From: Variovorax sp.
GTDB lineage: Bacteria > Pseudomonadota > Gammaproteobacteria > Burkholderiales > Burkholderiaceae_C
NCBI GenBank assembly: GCA_017744935.1
Contig: JAGIAI010000010.1
Location: 1 to 64,000, forward strand
Direction: 5' to 3'
DNA: 64,000 nt
Shown: positions 60,808 through 64,000 of the stretch, piece by piece
How the letters are laid out: each line of letters opens with the position of its first letter
Numbering within the stretch: position 1 is the stretch's first letter
The notes under the pieces: generated by a model
Databases searched by the model: none
Seen by the model: only the letters and a program-made list of their open reading frames with translations
What the model was told of the DNA's origin: nothing
Program-made: the position numbers and the translations under genes

Positions 60808-62265
60808 ATGGATTCGCCGCCGCTCTACCGGAAACTCGCCACGCACTACATCGACGCGATCGGTGCCGGCTCGCTCAAGCCGGGCGACCGACTGCCGTCG
60901 CTGCGCAGCCTGATGCGGATGCACGACATCAGCCTGTCCACCGCGTTGCAGTTGTGCCGCGCGATGGAAAGCGAAGGCTGGGTCGAGGCGCGCGACCGGT
61001 CGGGCTATTTCGTGAAGCGTCCGCGTCGCCTCGCGATCGCCGCGATGGAAGAGCCCGTCACCCACATCGCGCCTGATCCGGCGCAATACGTCGGCATCCA
61101 CGCCAAGGTCTCCGACTTCGTCGCGCGACGGCGGCAGGGCGAGGTGCGCATCGATTTCTCCACCGCGCGCGGCTCGCCGGAGCTCTACCCCGGCGATGCG
61201 CTGCGCACGATCATGATGCGCCTGCTTCGCCAGAAGCCCGCGCTGCTGACCACCGCGGCGCCATCGCGCAGCCTCAATCCCCTGCGCGAAGCCGCTGCGC
61301 GGCGCGGCTTGCGGGTGGGCATGACGCTGTCGCCGGACGACGTGCTGACCACCAACGGTTGCATCGAGGCGCTCAACCTGGCATTGCGGGCAGTCGCGCA
61401 ACCGGGCGACACCGTCGCAGTCGAATCGCCGACCTTCTACGGCCTGTTGCAAGTCCTCGAAAGCCTCGGCATGCGTGCACTGGAGATCCCGACCAGTCCG
61501 CAGACGGGCCTGTCGATCGAGGCACTGGAGATGGCGCTCGACGCCTACGACAACATCAAGGCGGTGGTCACCGTGCCGCATCTTCAAAACCCTCTCGGCA
61601 GCGTGATGCCCGACGCGCACAAGGAGCGCCTCGTCGCGTTGTGCGAGCGCCATGGCGTCGCGCTCATCGAGGACGACACCTACAGCGAGTTGGTCGACAT
61701 GGACACGCCGCCCCGCGCGATCAAGGCATGGGACCGCACCGGCAACGTGATCCATTGCGCGTCGCTGCACAAGATTCTTGCGCCGGGCATGCGGCTCGGC
61801 TGGATCTCCGCCGGCCGCTGGCACAGCCGCGTGGAGATGCTCAAGTACACCCAGACGCGCAGCAACGAGGAGCTGTCGCAATGGGCCGCGGGCGAGTACA
61901 TGAACACCGGCGCCTTCGACCGCCACCTGCGCCGCCTGCGCGATCATCTGCGGCAGCAGCGCGAGCAGACCGCCGATGCGATTGCGGCGTACTTCCCATC
62001 CGGCACGCGGCTGAACTACCCGCCGGGCGGACTGCAATTGTGGGTGGAGTTGCCGGATCGCCTCTCGTCGATGACCGTCTTCGACCTCGCCCTGCGCGAC
62101 AAGATCTTCGTCGCGCCCGGCACGCTGTTCTCGAACTCGTCGCGCTTCGACCACTACCTCCGCCTCAACTGTGGATGGCCGATCACCGAGACGATCGAAG
62201 GCGGGCTACGCCGGCTTGGCGAGATCGCGAGCGAATGCGCGGCGATGCAGCGGAAGGCGGCCTAG
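60808..62265 (+). CDS. MocR/GntR-family PLP-dependent transcriptional regulator
   Basis: 485 residues. An N-terminal GntR winged helix (YRKLATHYIDAIGAGSLKPG, LPSLRSLMRMHDISLSTALQ) is fused to a type I aminotransferase domain; the PLP Lys is in SLHKILAPGMRLGW and the cofactor aspartate region in LIEDDTYSELVD. MocR proteins use PLP-amino-acid adducts as ligands. Divergent from the DUF2917-like gene with a compound operator in between. Confidence 0.92.
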   Translation: MDSPPLYRKLATHYIDAIGAGSLKPGDRLPSLRSLMRMHDISLSTALQLCRAMESEGWVEARDRSGYFVKRPRRLAIAAMEEPVTHIAPDPAQYVGIHAKVSDFVARRRQGEVRIDFSTARGSPELYPGDALRTIMMRLLRQKPALLTTAAPSRSLNPLREAAARRGLRVGMTLSPDDVLTTNGCIEALNLALRAVAQPGDTVAVESPTFYGLLQVLESLGMRALEIPTSPQTGLSIEALEMALDAYDNIKAVVTVPHLQNPLGSVMPDAHKERLVALCERHGVALIEDDTYSELVDMDTPPRAIKAWDRTGNVIHCASLHKILAPGMRLGWISAGRWHSRVEMLKYTQTRSNEELSQWAAGEYMNTGAFDRHLRRLRDHLRQQREQTADAIAAYFPSGTRLNYPPGGLQLWVELPDRLSSMTVFDLALRDKIFVAPGTLFSNSSRFDHYLRLNCGWPITETIEGGLRRLGEIASECAAMQRKAA

Positions 62266-62318
62266 GCGCACGGGCGGGGCGTTGGCAAATTCGCCCGGCC
62301 TCGCGAACAATCCGCTGC

Positions 62319-63404
62319 ATGCGTCCGGCAACACGTTCTTCCTTGCGATCCGTCGCGCGTGCATTCGTGGCGTGCGCATTTGGCCTGTGGCTGCTCGCGT
62401 GCTGGCAGAGCGTTCAGGCGCAATCGCCCACGCTGGGATTCATGCAACTGCCGCAGGGTGACGGCGGGGTCGTCACTGTTTTCTATCCGTCATCGACACC
62501 CGAAGGCGCGGCGCGGCAAGGGGTGTTCTCGTTCTCGTGGGCGGAGAACGGGCAGGTCCGCAAGGGCAACGGGCACCTGATCGTGATCTCGCATGGCTCC
62601 GGCGGCAGTCCATGGGTGCATGTCGACCTGGCGCGCGCACTGGTTCAGCACGGTTTCACCGTGGCCCTGCCCCAGCACGCCGGGGACAACTACCTCGATC
62701 CATCGACACCGGGGCCGGACAGCTGGGCGCGGCGGCCGGGCGAGGTCTCTCGCGCGATCGACGTGGTGATGGGCACGCCGTCGCTGGCGACCTATCTCGA
62801 TCGTGAATCGGTCGGCCTCTTCGGCGGCTCCGCGGGCGGCCACACGGCCCTGACGATGGCCGGCGGGCAGTGGTCCAGGCGGCGGTTCAGGGAGCACTGC
62901 GAGCAGCACATCCGCGAGGACTTCTCCTCGTGCGTCGGCTTCTTCACGCTCTTGCGCGGGAACTGGCTGGATGGCCCGAAGCTCTGGACGGCCCGCGCCG
63001 TGATCGCGGCGCGCTTCTCGGACGACACGCCGCAGGGCGGCTTCGATCCGCGCATCAAGTCATCGATCGCGATGGTGCCGTTCAGCGCGGACTTCGACCT
63101 CGAAACCCTGCGGACGCCGAAGACCGCGCTGGGGCTCGTCATCGCGGAAAAAGACATCAACCAGGTCCCGCGCTTCCATGTGGAAGCGGTCCTGAAGGCC
63201 TGCGCGCCCCGATGCGAGGTCGTCATGCGGCTCGCCGACGGCGGGCACGGCGCCATGCTGTCCCCGATGCCGCCCCTGCCGCCGGGCAGCGTCGCGGATC
63301 ACCTGTTGAGCGACCCACCGGGCTTCGACCGCGTACAGCGCATTCCAGACCTCAACGCCCGCATCTCCGAATTCTTCATGCGGACGCTCGCGCCCGGCAT
63401 GTAA
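62319..63404 (+). CDS. Exported alpha/beta hydrolase (dienelactone hydrolase-like)
   Basis: 361 residues. The N-terminus has a signal peptide; LLAC is a weak lipobox, otherwise cleavage near VQAQS. The catalytic motifs are HLIVISHGSGGSP (oxyanion hole), GLFGGSAGGHTAL (nucleophile Ser) and MRLADGGHGAM (His). The fold matches predicted dienelactone-hydrolase-like enzymes of unknown substrate. It follows the MocR gene by 53 bases and may share regulation. Confidence 0.8.
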   Translation: MRPATRSSLRSVARAFVACAFGLWLLACWQSVQAQSPTLGFMQLPQGDGGVVTVFYPSSTPEGAARQGVFSFSWAENGQVRKGNGHLIVISHGSGGSPWVHVDLARALVQHGFTVALPQHAGDNYLDPSTPGPDSWARRPGEVSRAIDVVMGTPSLATYLDRESVGLFGGSAGGHTALTMAGGQWSRRRFREHCEQHIREDFSSCVGFFTLLRGNWLDGPKLWTARAVIAARFSDDTPQGGFDPRIKSSIAMVPFSADFDLETLRTPKTALGLVIAEKDINQVPRFHVEAVLKACAPRCEVVMRLADGGHGAMLSPMPPLPPGSVADHLLSDPPGFDRVQRIPDLNARISEFFMRTLAPGM

Positions 63405-63548
63405 GGCCCGTGGCGCGCTGTATGCGCATGCAGTAGTCCGTCCCGTCTACAACTTCAGGCGGCTTCTCACATTTGGCAACAGTCCTACACTTGGCCCCAT
63501 CAAATGAATACCTAATTCGTACATTCATTCAGACATCAAGGGGGTGTC

Positions 63549-63791
63549 ATGGAATCGATCAACGACGATGCGGCCCGGCTCCGGGCAGAAGCGACGAAGG
63601 CGGACGCACTGGCCCGACGCGCGAAGCGGGCGGCTGACGAAGCGTTCAGGGTGTTTCTGAAAGAGGACGGCGCGGTCGCGCCCGACCAGGCCATCGAAAC
63701 CGCGAAGGCCAGCGCCCGCGCCGCGCAGGAAGCATGGCGCAACTACGTACGGCATGTCGCGTTGAACGGCGGCCATCTGCACAACTGCTGA
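63549..63791 (+). CDS. Small helical protein, unknown function
   Basis: 80 residues, mostly Ala, Arg, Glu and Lys, predicted to be one or two long helices (ARLRAEATKADALARRAKRA, TAKASARAAQEAWRNYVRH). A GGGGG stretch lies just before the ATG and the 144-base upstream gap is AT-rich, fitting its own promoter. No family recognised. Confidence 0.6.
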   Translation: MESINDDAARLRAEATKADALARRAKRAADEAFRVFLKEDGAVAPDQAIETAKASARAAQEAWRNYVRHVALNGGHLHNC

Positions 63792-63814
63792 TGCCGCCAA
63801 GCGGCCAGCCGGGG

Positions 63815-64000
63815 TTACTTCCGGACCCAGCCGTCAGGCACTTCCAGTGATTTGATGACTCGCGCTGGAATTCCGGCCGCGAGACTCATCGCCGGAATAT
63901 CGTCTGTGACGATCGAGCCGGCCGCAATCACGGAATGGTCACCGATGGTCGCTCCGGCCAGCACCATCGAATTCGCGCCGATCCAGACGTTGTCGCCAAT
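63815..64000 (-). CDS. Hexapeptide-repeat acyltransferase, C-terminal fragment
   Basis: The last 61 residues of a gene cut by the right edge. IGDNVWIGANSMVLAGATIG and AAGSIVTDDIPAMSLAAGIPA are classic left-handed beta-helix repeats of the LacA/maltose O-acetyltransferase (CysE-related) family, ending in VIKSLEVPDGWVRK. Likely O-acetylates a sugar or polysaccharide using acetyl-CoA. Confidence 0.85.
   Translation of the reverse strand: MGDNVWIGANSMVLAGATIGDHSVIAAGSIVTDDIPAMSLAAGIPARVIKSLEVPDGWVRK

Noticed and set aside
1..64000. CRISPR arrays, tRNA or rRNA genes
   Set aside because: No regularly spaced repeats, no cloverleaf-like segment and no rRNA-like stretch were recognised in the intergenic gaps, the longest of which are under 200 bases.

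Overview
The window is high-GC bacterial chromosome with tightly packed genes on both strands and no visible rRNA, tRNA, CRISPR array, insertion sequence or phage gene. Two TctC/Bug-type solute receptors, each beside a CaiB/BaiF CoA-transferase, many LysR regulators, DUF2917 and DUF6279 proteins, and a 5-formyl-THF cyclo-ligase / slt / mscS / mgtC / GST / cca run point to Burkholderiales, most likely Comamonadaceae close to Variovorax. This is inferred from gene content, not from a marker gene.

Left part (1-17903): the 5' end of an APC amino-acid permease; a TPR outer-membrane barrel protein; an AI-2E family exporter; a LysR gene divergent from an HMG-CoA-lyase-like / CoA-transferase / Bug catabolic operon; a GST with both subunits of a Rieske ring-hydroxylating dioxygenase; a Popeye-like cyclic-nucleotide membrane sensor; a CDF transporter with a phospholipase D lipoprotein; a translationally coupled solitary KaiC - hybrid histidine kinase - small secreted protein operon; and two proteins of unknown function.

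Accessory region (18064-25196): the most unusual part. A SIR2 protein with a long helical C-terminus is transcribed away from a second operon encoding a tandem double-SIR2 protein (second domain missing the catalytic His), a cytoplasmic subtilase with a prodomain-like N-terminus, and an alpha/beta hydrolase. The layout looks like a four-gene NAD-depleting, protease-containing immunity system, and I cannot match it to a named one.

Cell-envelope region (25198-36169): glmS and glmU for UDP-GlcNAc, a leaderless-looking Lrp regulator, an exostosin-like and a GT-A glycosyltransferase, a DUF6279 lipoprotein sharing its start codon region with glmU, and a minus-strand surface-polysaccharide operon of two GT2 genes (one frameshifted), a Gfo/Idh oxidoreductase and an NAD-dependent epimerase.

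Right part (36319-64000): a Crp/Fnr regulator with four FNR-like cysteines divergent from a BLUF photoreceptor; DUF2917/LysR; folate, murein and mechanosensitive genes; cca; a trehalose operon otsB - GH15 - otsA joined by 4-base overlaps; a LysR-controlled catabolic and uptake cluster (intradiol dioxygenase, citryl-CoA-lyase-like, CoA-transferase, Bug receptor, complete branched-chain-type ABC transporter with LivM fused to LivG, MetE-core protein); a MocR regulator with an elaborate operator; a secreted hydrolase; and a hexapeptide acyltransferase cut by the right edge.
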